Of a stretch of DNA of 18,773 nucleotides, positions 11,501-18,773 are shown one piece after another (position 1 is the stretch's first letter; the number at the start of each line of letters is the position of its first letter). The position numbers and the translations under genes are program-made. The stretch covers positions 1 through 18,773 of the forward strand of contig KQ482032.1 in the NCBI GenBank assembly GCA_001430745.1. Reading direction: 5' to 3'. Source of the DNA: Auxenochlorella pyrenoidosa (taxonomy: Eukaryota; Chlorophyta; Trebouxiophyceae; Chlorellales; Chlorellaceae). The notes under the pieces are model-generated. The model was not told where the DNA came from and made no database searches. It saw only the letters and a list, made by a program, of their open reading frames with translations.

Positions 11501-13769
11501 TACAGGTGCGGGGTGTGGGGCGCCAGGGAGGGAGGGGTGGCGCAGCGGGCCACCGATGGCGGAGCGGGCCACCGAGCTGCACGGGTCTCTTGCACACCCG
11601 GGACAGGAGGGCCTGGACTCGATGGAGACAATTATGCGGCGCTTGAGGAGCCTGCCGTTGCACACACACGCGCGCACGTGCGCGCCCACAGGTCCATGCT
11701 GGCCGACCGCCTGCTGGCCAAGTCGGACTACGACTGCGACCGCGAGCTGCGCACCCTGGAGCTGCTCAAGGTGGCTGCGGGGGGCAAGGGCGCAGTGCAG
11801 GGGAAGGGCTGCAGTTTCGGCAGCGGGGCAAGGGGGGTAGGGGGGCTGGGGGGCCAGGCTCGAGTGTCTGCCGGCTGGCTTATGCTGGCAGCAACTCTGC
11901 TTGCATGTCTTGACGGCCCTGGCTGCAGGTGCGTTTTGGCGAGGGCAATCTGCATAACGCCGAGGTCATGCTCAAGGTGAGGAGCTTGGGGAGCAGGGGT
12001 GCGGTCCGCTGGCCTCACCTGCGTGGCCTGCCAGCGCCCTCGTCACCCACTTTCCCGTTGCCTTGGCCATTACCTTAATGATTGCCGCCCTTGCGCCCGG
12101 GCCCCCACCCCCACTCGCCCCACAGGACCTGGCCGACAGCAAGCGCATCAACGCCAACGTGAAGAGCGTGCCCAACACCGCCACGCCGCTGCGCCGCCGC
12201 CGCAGCCTGGTGAGCTGTGCCGCCCGACGCAGCAGGACCGGCTGCACCACACGTGGAACTCACATGCCCGCTGCGCTGGTGCCATCTTCTATAGGAGGAT
12301 TGGGCCGCCATGAGTGACGCCTTCCCCTTCATTACTGCCTACAGGTGGACATTGATGGGCTCTCCGCCACCATCGTCTCCCAGCTCTTCTGGCCACAGCT
12401 GCCCACCGAGGAGTTCAACCTGCCGCCAGCGGTGGGTTGGGTTTGAGGTTGGGAGTGCCCTATCTGCCATTGGCGGACTGAAGAGCCTTTGGGCTTGCAC
12501 TCCTGTCCCTGCTTGCCCCCTGACAAGGCCTGGGCCCCGGCCCCCACCCACAGGTGTTTGCCATGCTGGCCACGTACGGCGCCAAGTACCGCTCGCTCAA
12601 GGCCCCGCGCAAGCTGCAGTGGAAGCCCAGCCTGGGCAGCGTGCAGCTGGAGCTGACCATCGGGGACCAGACGCTCGAGTTCAACGTGAGGGCGCGTCGC
12701 CGCAGGCGCAGGCAGACAAGGGCACGCCTGGGTGCAGGGTGCAACTTGGAATCGGGTTGCTGACCTGGCAGTCGTGCAGGGCGACGGCCCTGTCGCGCCC
12801 CAACCGCCCTCCTCCCAGCTCCCCCTGCCGCCACCGCCTCACGCAGGTCTCCCCCTTCCACGCCTCGGTGCTCATGCACTTCCACACCCGCCCAGAGTGG
12901 CCCGCGGCGGAGCTGGCGGAGCGCATGGGCGTGGCGCCCGACCTGCTGCGCCGCAAGGTGGTCTTCTGGATCAACCAGGGTGGGCAGCGCAGGGGCAGAG
13001 GGGAGTGGGGGTGGGGGGCGGAGCGGTGTGGGCCTGCGCAGCTGTGCCGCTGTGAGCAGGAGGCGGGCCCGTGTTGGAAGGATGGAGAGGGGATGGCCCA
13101 AGGGCAACCCTGTGAATGGCATGCAAGGCCCTGTGCACCGATTTGTGCTAGGGCAGGTCCTTGCCCAGCGATCAGCTTGCCAGCCCGCCCACCTTCTTGC
13201 AGGCGTGCTGAGCGAGAGCCGTGCTCCCGGCCAGGCGCTGCCGGTGTACCGCCGCAACGAGCAGCTGCAGTCGGGGCCCACGCTGGGCGGCGACCAGCAG
13301 GAGGGCATGGAGCTGGAGGAGGGCGGGGCAGACCAGGAGCACCAGGTGTGTGGGGGCTGAAAGCGGGCAGCAGCGGGGAGGTGGAGAGTGGTTCAGGGCG
13401 TGCGTCAGCTCTCCTGGAGTTGGCTAGGCAGCAGGTCACCGTGACTGGGGTAAGCAGGGGAGCTGCGTGACAGCTGGAGCATGAGAGCAAGCACGCGGCG
13501 CATCGCTCCTCCTGCTGCTGCGCACCCGCGAGCCCCTGCTGTGCGCGTCCCCGGCCCCGCAGGAGATGGCCGCCTACGAGCCCTTCATCATGGGGATGCT
13601 CACCAACTTTGACGCGCTGCCGCTGGACCGCGTGCACAACATGCTCAAGATGTTTGTGAGCGACCCTCCGTACGACAAGAGCCTGGAGCAGCTGGGCGCC
13701 TACATGGCCCGCCTGGTGGCTGAGGAGAAGCTCAGTCTGGAGGGCGGGCAGTATCGCAAGCGCGGCTAA
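8440..13769 (+). CDS. APC2: Anaphase-promoting complex subunit 2 (cullin-like scaffold)
   Basis: Catalytic-core scaffold of the APC/C ubiquitin ligase. With the RING subunit APC11 it drives destruction of cyclins and securin in mitosis. Exons: 8440-8778, 8940-9120, 9342-9529, 9691-9852, 10069-10187, 10411-10517, 10722-10951, 11126-11204, 11400-11505, 11692-11770, 11929-11976, 12126-12209, 12345-12431, 12554-12685, 12847-12979, 13203-13345, 13563-13769. All join in phase with GT..AG borders to 807 residues; human APC2 has 822. Family blocks in order are YVSTIKALAHIDPAG with YLRQRRDTIRC (exon 7), ELFISEYR then SMLADRLLAKSDYD across exons 9/10 (cullin core), NLHNAEVMLKDLADSKRIN, QLFWPQLPTEEF, LKAPRKLQWKPSLGSV and, at the C-terminus, the APC2 winged-helix domain with DPPYDKSLEQL (about 740-807). 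The first 100 residues are variable and include ten glycines. A disordered acidic linker (GMELEEGGADQEHQ) precedes the last domain. Regulation is not visible beyond the shared divergent promoter. Confidence 0.95.
8503..8532 (+). repeat. GGC triplet repeat encoding ten glycines in APC2 exon 1
   Basis: Nine GGC codons and one GGT encode residues 22-31 of the predicted APC2. This region is not conserved in the family, so length variation between strains would probably be tolerated. The triplet run also creates GC-rich open frames on both strands that are not genes. Confidence 0.9.
9245..9294. repeat. Tandem duplication of a 25-bp unit in APC2 intron 2
   Basis: The segments 9245-9269 and 9270-9294 are adjacent near-copies (core gggcaNtggcagcacaaNtct). 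They differ at two internal positions and at the last two bases. The duplication lies wholly inside the intron between exons ending at 9120 and starting at 9342. I infer no function. Confidence 0.75.
11318..11394. repeat. Compound (CCA)n-(CA)n-(CCA)n microsatellite abutting the APC2 exon 9 acceptor
   Basis: About ten CCA units (11318-11347) run into about eleven CA dinucleotides (11346-11367) and then further CCA units interrupted by a T, ending five bases before the acceptor ccgcag at 11399. The tract replaces the usual pyrimidine run and has almost no T. The alternating CA section can adopt Z-DNA. If the intron were retained, it would encode mostly proline with His-Thr repeats. Confidence 0.9.
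11659..11685. repeat. Alternating pyrimidine-purine tract in APC2 intron 9
   Basis: Twenty-seven bases alternate strictly between pyrimidine and purine (TG, then CA, CG and TG steps) and end six bases before the acceptor at 11691. CG/CA alternation of this kind is the classic Z-DNA-forming pattern. It is the second such tract in consecutive introns of this gene, in the same position relative to the 3' splice site. Confidence 0.75.
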
Positions 13770-13844
13770 GCGCGTGTGCCCCTCCCTACCCTTCACCTCC
13801 CTCTGGACCTGCTCCCGGGCTGCCGCCAGATGGCCGGCAACGAT

Positions 13845-13849
13845 TGTAA
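13845..13849 (+). terminator. TGTAA polyadenylation signal of APC2
   Basis: TGTAA occurs 76 nt after the APC2 stop codon, a normal 3' UTR distance for a green alga. It is the first such element downstream of the gene, so cleavage is expected roughly 10-20 nt further on. Confidence 0.65.
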
Positions 13850-13954
13850 AGCACTCAAATCGTCTGTATACCTTCCTGAGTTCACAGTTGCCTGTGTTGA
13901 GAAGATTGTCCAGACAGAGTCAATCATGCTCTGACCTAGTGTTGGTTTTCAGTG

Positions 13955-13976
13955 AGCGCTCGCCCAAGCGCTCGCC
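13955..13976. repeat. Direct repeat of a 10-bp motif upstream of the OsmC gene
   Basis: The decamer agcgctcgcc occurs twice, starting 12 bp apart, about 110-130 bp before the OsmC-gene ATG. It contains the palindrome AGCGCT. It could be a pair of transcription-factor sites in the promoter, but in a GC-rich genome it may equally be chance. Confidence 0.35.
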
Positions 13977-14082
13977 AACCCAGCGCCACCACGACATGCT
14001 GCGTGCTGTGCCTGGCACCTGCAGAGCTCACAACGGTCTCTGCCAGTTTGATCAGTGCCCCGTTAATTAAGCCAAGCTCAAT

Positions 14083-15749
14083 ATGAGGTCTGCAGCTTCC
14101 CGCCTGGCTCCGACGGTGGCGGGGCTTGGGCTGCCGGCCCGCTCGCTCCACGCCTCGCCTGTTGCGGCAACGCCCATGATCATGAAAGGTGGGGTCTTGC
14201 TGGGGACGCCGGACAGCGCCAACGGGGGGCTAGGGTGGGGGTCCAAGGTTGCGCGTCGGCAGGGTGCCCGGCGTTCCCCTCTTGGGGAGTACCACACCCC
14301 TTCCTCCCAAAAACGTCAGTTGCACCCTCTGGCACTTGCTGATCACAGAGCCAGGAAACTATATCGGTTGCATGCTGCCAACAGAAGTGTCTGCAGCTCC
14401 CTGACGGCAGCGGTCGCCGGGGCAGCCGGCCAAGTCAGCACGGTGCCTCCCTCGCCTGCCCCCGCAGCGACGATTGAGGGGTATGGGGAGGGCGCATCCA
14501 CGCTGGTTAGCAAGGACCAGTTCCGCTTCCTGGTGGACGAACCGGTCAAGCTGGGGGGGCTGGGCAAAGGTGCGGGCTTGGTGGGCTCTTGGGGACCCAT
14601 GCCTCGCATGAGGTGTGAAGAACTGTGCAACCACACACTGGTCTGCCGCACGCTCTTTCTTGATGTGTGCATGAGTTTCACGGGCCAGCCTCAGCCCTGC
14701 CCCTGCTGCTGCAGGGCCGAACCCGCTCACCACCCTGCTGGGCTCCCTGGTGGGCTGCACCCAGTACACAGCCTCCATGGTGGCCCAGGAGATGAAGCTG
14801 GACCCGGGGGCTGTGGCCTGGCAGGCGGCAGGTGAGTGAGGGGGAAGGCAGGAAGGGGATGCGATCGGTCCAGTCTTGCGCGTGGCCTGGCTCCTGCCCG
14901 AGTCCTGCAGGACGCGTCCAGCAGCAGCAGGCAACCAGCGTGCGTGAGGCGCCGCCTTTTTGCTTGCTAGCTCGCCTGCACATGTTTCCACCCGCTGGGA
15001 GCTCAGAACCAGCTCCCGGCCTGGTCATTGAGCCCACTTTTCACCCTGGCATTGCACGCCTTTCCCCGGCCCCCAGGCGAGTACGACCTGCGCGGCGTGC
15101 GCGGCAACGAGCCCGGGGTGGACGCCCGCTTCCGCAGGATCACCCTGTCTGGCACCTTTGATGGCCCGCTGAGCCAGGAGGAGCTGGACTGCATTGCGCA
15201 GCAGGCTAGTCTGAGCGGCCAGGGCCGCAGGGGAACTTGGCAGTCTCTGCAGCTTCACATGCTCTTGCGGCTGTTGGATGACCACGCAGCCTTGCCATTG
15301 ACCAGCGCGCCCACCCTGCCTTTTGTAGGTTGAGCGTCGCTGCATCGTGGCTGCCACGCTGAAGGCATCCGGTGGGGGTGGGGGACGGGGTGCGGTTTGA
15401 GGTCGGCAGCCTTGTGCCAGCTAGCCGTGCACATGGACCTTCAACAGCAGGAGGGTCTGCCTCAGCTCGTCCCGGGCGCCCTGATCCTGCAGGCCTGGAC
15501 ATGCAGCTGAACATGAAGAAGGGCGCCGTGGACCACGAGTGCGAGCCCGCCTGCGCTCTGCACGAGATGGGGGCCCAGCCCGCAGAGGGTGCCAGCACAG
15601 GCAAGGAGGGCAGGAGCGGCAGGCAACAGATCAGCAGAGCTTGGGTCTGTCCCTGCCATCGGGAAGGGACCCATGAAGCGACATCGATCAGCTTTGCAGC
15701 CAGGCGTGCGCTTTGGCATGTAGCAGACACACATCCACCGCCATGCTGA
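14083..15749 (+). CDS. OsmC/Ohr-family protein, probably mitochondrial
   Basis: OsmC/Ohr proteins are small thiol peroxidases that reduce organic hydroperoxides using two conserved cysteines. Exons: 14083-14188, 14468-14569, 14715-14831, 15077-15204, 15329-15371, then 15493 to a TGA at 15747-15749, giving 250 residues. The N-terminus (MRSAASRLAPTVAGLG) is rich in Arg, Ser and Ala with no acidic residue, as in mitochondrial presequences. The family core runs from about residue 40 to 175. GPNPLTTLLGSLVGCTQYTA holds Cys84 and VERRCIVAATLKASG holds Cys156, the two expected positions; EYDLRGV lies between them. The intron between exons 4 and 5 begins GC rather than GT. Only that choice keeps the conserved phase. 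The last about 45 residues (after GAQPAEG) look unlike the family, so exon 6 may instead splice in phase at 15588 or 15600 to 15757 and join the downstream gene. Family identity is firm; the C-terminus is not. Confidence 0.85.
15205..15328 (+). other. Non-canonical GC-AG intron in the OsmC gene
   Basis: The donor reads CAG|GCTAGT and the acceptor TTTTGTAG|GTT. Joining these in phase 0 gives IAQQ-VERRC, which fits the family's helix leading to the second catalytic cysteine. The nearby GT at 15209 would put a TGA immediately after the junction. GC-AG introns are a known minor class handled by the normal spliceosome. Confidence 0.7.
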
Positions 15750-15851
15750 CGCGCAGGCCAGGTCAAGGGCCGGGCGAGCCGCGAGGCTGATGCGCCCCAC
15801 TTTGCCGGCACTGGAGGGCGCGCCCGTGCCAGCGCACGAGGCTACACCACC

Positions 15852-17006
15852 ATGGCTGGGCTTGCCCGCCGCCTTTTCACGTCCACTGCCACCGCCCAGG
15901 GCAAGGGTAAGGAGGGAGGGAGCCGGCCCGGCATGCCCTGGCTGTTGCTGCCCCTCCCGCGCACGCCGCCGGTGTCAATGGTGACACGCACACCACTTCT
16001 GCTGTGGCTGCTGCCGCTGCCACACGGCCAACCTGGGCGGCAAGTGGGGCAAAGAGCCCTCAGACACAACTTTAGAGTTTAAACGCCGTTGCCCTCCACA
16101 ACTGGCGCAGACGGCGAGGACGTGGCACGGGAGCACCTGAAGGGCACCGAGTACACCCCCCAGCTGAAGAAGGAGACCAGCCAGGAGGCCGGGGCGGCCA
16201 CCACTGCGGGCGGCGCCTACGCCAGGTGCGCAGAGTGGGATGCTGCTTCAGAGCCTGCCAAAAGAAATAAGAGCAGCGACAGCTCCAGGAAAGACCAGAC
16301 CTAGGGCCCAGCTTGCTCTTCCACCCGTTACTCGGCCAAGCATCTGCCCCGAAGAAACTCAGGCCAATGCTCCCCTTTTTACACTGTGCAGCCGCGATGA
16401 TCCTGCCTCCCAGGCCAGCCAGCCCACAAAGGGCAAATCACAGGAGCAGATTGTGCAGGTGCTGGGCAGCGTGGGGAGCCAGGGCGCGCAGGCTGCACCA
16501 GGAGTTGCTGCAGCAGCCAAAGACTGGCGGGACACATGGCATGGCTGGCATAGCCACCCAGCCTTGGATGTCCCTTCCACCCCTCCACTGTAAAGCAGGA
16601 GCAGGGCGCCGGCGCCACAGTGCACCCGCAAAGCGCGGGCAATGCTGAGGGGGGCGCTCCCCTGAGGCACAAGGGCGCACGCTCGCCCAAGTATACAGGT
16701 GGGGGGTGAGGCGCTGGCCTGGGGCCGGCAGCGCTGCAGGCAGGTGCCCGCCTGCATGTCGTGCTTGAAGCTCTGCAAGCATTACTGCTTGGTCATGGAG
16801 CGCTCTGTGCCGCATGCTGGGTCGGCCTCCGGCATGCCTGCCTGCAGCAGGTGGTGCGCAGGCCGCCCCTGGCTGACAACCCCAGGGGCGGTGCCGCGCC
16901 ACCTGCTGCAGGCAGCGAGGCGGCAGAAGCGGCAGAGGACGACCGCGAGGAGGAGGCGTTGGGGCGGGACATCAACAGAGCAGACTTTGAGCCGTGGAAG
17001 GAGTGA
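15852..17006 (+). CDS. Unrecognised hydrophilic protein with mitochondrial-type N-terminus
   Basis: I do not recognise this protein. Exons 15852-15906, 16111-16225, 16392-16458, 16599-16698 and 16912-17006 join in phase with GT..AG borders to 143 residues. The ATG sits in an ideal context (accaccATGg). The start MAGLARRLFTSTATAQGKG is a textbook mitochondrial presequence: arginines, hydroxyl residues and no acids. The remainder is strongly hydrophilic, rich in Glu, Lys, Ala, Gly, Gln and Ser, with no hydrophobic core or membrane segment. It ends in an acidic segment and the tail DINRADFEPWKE. This composition suggests an intrinsically disordered, possibly LEA-like protein, but I see no diagnostic LEA repeat. 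The upstream frame is open back to an acceptor at 15756, so it could be the C-terminal part of the OsmC gene, giving a 372-residue fusion. Small exons and lack of known homology make every junction provisional. Confidence 0.5.
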
Positions 17007-17464
17007 TGCGCTGTAATGCAACAGCAGCTCTGCCTGCGCTGGCCCCACTCTTTGTGCTGCAGACCGTGCAGTGCATGCCGAGGAGGGCCGGTCGCCACTT
17101 GGTGACACGCCGGCAGGTGGCGAGTGAGCCGATCGATGCCTCCCATGCGTGCCTGTTCATGCCGCAATGGTTGCAGCCAATGCCGACAATGCGTGGAAGT
17201 CTGTACGCTTTGACATGTACAATATTTTTGGAGCCATGGAACAGGGCAAGAGCCATTGAACAGCCATGTAACGGCGCAGCGGTGCAATAGCACAGCGCGG
17301 CACTGCTCTGTGCCTGTCCAACAGCGTCGATCAGGGCGTGCCGTTTCGTGCGACTTCTGCAGCTCGTTTTTGCGGTCGTGTGAGCCATTGCTGGGCGCTG
17401 TCGCTCTGGGTTTAGCAACTTTCGCAGCCGCTTCGGCGCCAGAAGCGGCAGAGACAGCCATTTG
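17007..17464. other. Intergenic region: 3' end of the hydrophilic-protein gene and SDR promoter
   Basis: These 458 bp hold two TGTAA elements (17012-17016, only six bases after the stop codon, and 17267-17271) and a short AT-rich patch around acatgtacaatattttt (17213-17229). The remainder should contain the promoter and 5' UTR of the dehydrogenase gene. I checked for tRNA-like cloverleaf segments and convincing reading frames on both strands and found none. Confidence 0.55.
17267..17271 (+). terminator. TGTAA polyadenylation signal downstream of the hydrophilic-protein gene
   Basis: TGTAA lies 260 nt after the stop codon, a typical algal 3' UTR length. The other copy at 17012-17016 is almost on the stop codon, so it would give an unusually short 3' UTR and is the less likely of the two. 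Confidence 0.45.
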
Positions 17465-18630
17465 ATGCGCAGAGCCGCAATGTCAGTCGCACGTGGGCTG
17501 CTGGGTGCCACGGGACCTATCGAGGCAGCAGGAACACAAGTGCCAGCAGCGGCGGCAGCGGCAGCGGCGGCAACAACATATGTTGAAGGCCTGCTTTTGC
17601 AGCAGCACTTGGCCCTGCCACTGCTGCTGCAGCGAGCGTATACATTGGGGTATGAGAGCTTGGGCAAGGCCGCGACTGCCAGCCTCAAGGGCCACACAGT
17701 TTTGGTCACAGGATCCACCGAGTGAGGCTGGCCAGGAATCCTGCGCACACAGCACGCTTGTGCATGCTTGCTGCCCTTGCAGCCATTCTTTCTTCGGAAG
17801 AACCAGTCACCATTCTTTGTACATGCCACTCACAGGTCTTCCACCTAACCTGCCCCCTCGGTTCCGCTCTGCAGCGGCATTGGCAAGCATACCGCTGCGC
17901 TGCTAGCGCAGCAGGGCGCCACGGTGTTGGTGCATGGTGAGGGCAGGTGGGGGATGTGCGTGGCGTGCAGCACTGCATGAGAGCAGGCCACACGGTTGCG
18001 CGAGCTGGTCTAGGACACGACTGCCAGGCACGCCCTCGCCTCGCCGGCCCCCTGCAGGCCGGGCACGCAGCAAGGTGCAGCGCACGCTGCGCGAGCTGCG
18101 CAGCCACACGGGCAACCCGGCGGTGTTTGGCTACTGCTACGACATGGCCTCCCTGGGCCAGACGCGGGCTTTCGGGGAGCACCTGCGCCGCGACCTGCAG
18201 CGCCACTTTGACGGCAGGTGCGCAGCAGGGCAACGCAGGGTGCGCCAACCAGGGCTGCCCCGCAAGCCTGCTCAGCCGCCGCTCGCTGCGCCCCGCTGCT
18301 GACCTTGCCGCGCTCCCCCCCACCTGCAGGCTGCACTGCCTGATCAACAATGCGGGGGTGTTCAACGAGGAGCTGGTCATGACAGAGGTGCCCCGCCTGC
18401 TCCAGGAGACTGCAAGCAGCAACTCTTGCTCTGCGTGTGTGACGGCAGCAGTTGAGTCCAGTCACAGCCCAGCTTCATCACAGCTGACCCCCGATGCAAT
18501 GTGGCCCGGGGCCCTCACGCCTTCCTGCCCTGCCTTTGCCCTGCCGGCTGCAGGATGGGCTGGAGGAGACGTGGGCGGTGAACGTGGCGTCGCCCTTCCT
18601 GCTCACCTCCCTGCTCATAGACCTCATCAC
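17465..18630 (+). CDS. Short-chain dehydrogenase/reductase, 3' end beyond the window
   Basis: NAD(P)-dependent oxidoreductase of the SDR superfamily; the substrate cannot be told from the part present. Exons: 17465-17721, 17875-17936, 18058-18217, 18330-18387, 18554-18630, all in phase with GT..AG borders, giving about 205 residues so far. The ATG at 17465 is the first of two close starts (MRRAAMSVARG). The first 75 residues form an Ala-rich leader with a nine-Ala run and a leucine-rich stretch (GLLLQQHLALPLLLQRAY), perhaps an organelle-targeting sequence or membrane anchor. The Rossmann fold then begins with LKGHTVLVTG and the cofactor motif TGSTDGIG (82-89), split by an intron inside the motif. 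The CLINNAG motif (Asn166-Gly169) and the helix DGLEETWAVNVASPFLL with Asn189 follow. The catalytic Ser and YxxxK are not in the window, so activity cannot be confirmed. After the donor at 18631 I see no further exon up to 18773. Confidence 0.85.
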
Positions 18631-18773
18631 GTGCGCAGAGGGAGTCCGTGTTCTCGCAAACTACCAGCCCCGCAGCATTCCCTGAGCGGGGCTGGTCCAT
18701 GCCGCCGGCAGCGCTGCTGCGAATGCTTCCCGGGTGGTCGGGTGGTCGGGCCGTGAGCAGCCGTCGCGCGCCC

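Larger units (their letters stand above)
10518..11691 (+). other. Cluster of four stop-free introns of length 3n in APC2 (introns 6-9)
   Basis: Introns 10518-10721 (204 bp), 10952-11125 (174), 11205-11399 (195) and 11506-11691 (186) are all multiples of three. None has a stop codon in the frame of the preceding exon, so the genomic frame stays open from exon 6 through exon 10. The spliced form is the conserved one: these introns split LLHPG from the following conserved block and EYR from SMLADRL. Retention of any of them would insert 58-68 residues without causing premature termination, as in exitrons. Whether retention happens cannot be judged from DNA. Confidence 0.7.
13770..14082. other. 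Intergenic region: APC2 3' end and OsmC-gene promoter
   Basis: These 313 bp lie between the APC2 stop codon and the next ATG. They are visibly richer in A/T than the flanking exons. They contain a TGTAA element (13845-13849) for APC2, a 12-bp-spaced direct repeat of agcgctcgcc (13955-13964 and 13967-13976), and the palindrome TTAATTAA (14063-14070) about 12 bp before the OsmC-gene ATG. I see no RNA gene or other coding sequence. Confidence 0.6.

Noticed and set aside
10977..11840. Open frame with a poly-His/His-Thr stretch
   Set aside because: The histidines come from reading the (CCA)n/(CA)n microsatellite out of frame. The conserved APC2 exons on either side use another frame.
12681..13796. 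A 371-codon minus-strand open frame opposite APC2
   Set aside because: It is antisense to conserved exons 15-17 of APC2, whose reading is supported by the C-terminal domain. It shows no recognisable motif of its own.
17081..17120. Small inverted repeats near cggtcgccacttggtgacacgc-like sequence, considered as an RNA gene or hairpin terminator
   Set aside because: The stems are only a few base pairs, there is no cloverleaf or tRNA arm consensus, and eukaryotic genes do not use hairpin terminators.

Overview
This window looks like nuclear DNA of a GC-rich green alga, most like a trebouxiophyte such as Chlorella or Micractinium. The basis is very GC-rich coding sequence, dense short introns (about 100-300 bp) with GT..AG borders, TGTAA polyadenylation-type signals, and plant-type proteins. 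The long open frames are mostly by-products of the GC content. The real genes only appear when short conserved exons are joined in phase.

Layout. (1) Positions 146-8174, minus strand: one gene of about 24 exons for a 1,322-residue homolog of plant Phospholipase A I. It has an N-terminal leucine-rich-repeat region, an armadillo-like region, a patatin lipase domain with its catalytic motifs intact, and a conserved C-terminal region. (2) Positions 8175-8439: a 265-bp divergent promoter shared with the next gene. (3) Positions 8440-13769, plus strand: a complete 17-exon gene for anaphase-promoting complex subunit 2 (807 residues). (4) Positions 14083-15749, plus: an OsmC-family peroxide-reductase-like protein with a probable mitochondrial presequence and one GC-AG intron. 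(5) Positions 15852-17006, plus: a 143-residue hydrophilic protein with a mitochondrial-type N-terminus that I do not recognise. It might instead be a 3' extension of the OsmC gene. (6) Positions 17465-18630, plus: the 5' part of a short-chain dehydrogenase/reductase gene that runs off the right edge.

The genes do not form a pathway. They cover lipid hydrolysis, cell-cycle ubiquitination, thiol-based peroxide or organellar redox chemistry, and an oxidoreductase. I see no RNA genes, transposons, CRISPR arrays or viral genes.

I found no convincing new system. The most useful leads are four consecutive APC2 introns that are all multiples of three and lack in-frame stops, the uncertain OsmC/downstream gene boundary, a GC-AG intron between conserved OsmC exons, and strongly biased simple repeats sitting next to splice sites. 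All exon borders are read by eye from splice consensus, reading phase and remembered family conservation. None has transcript support here.
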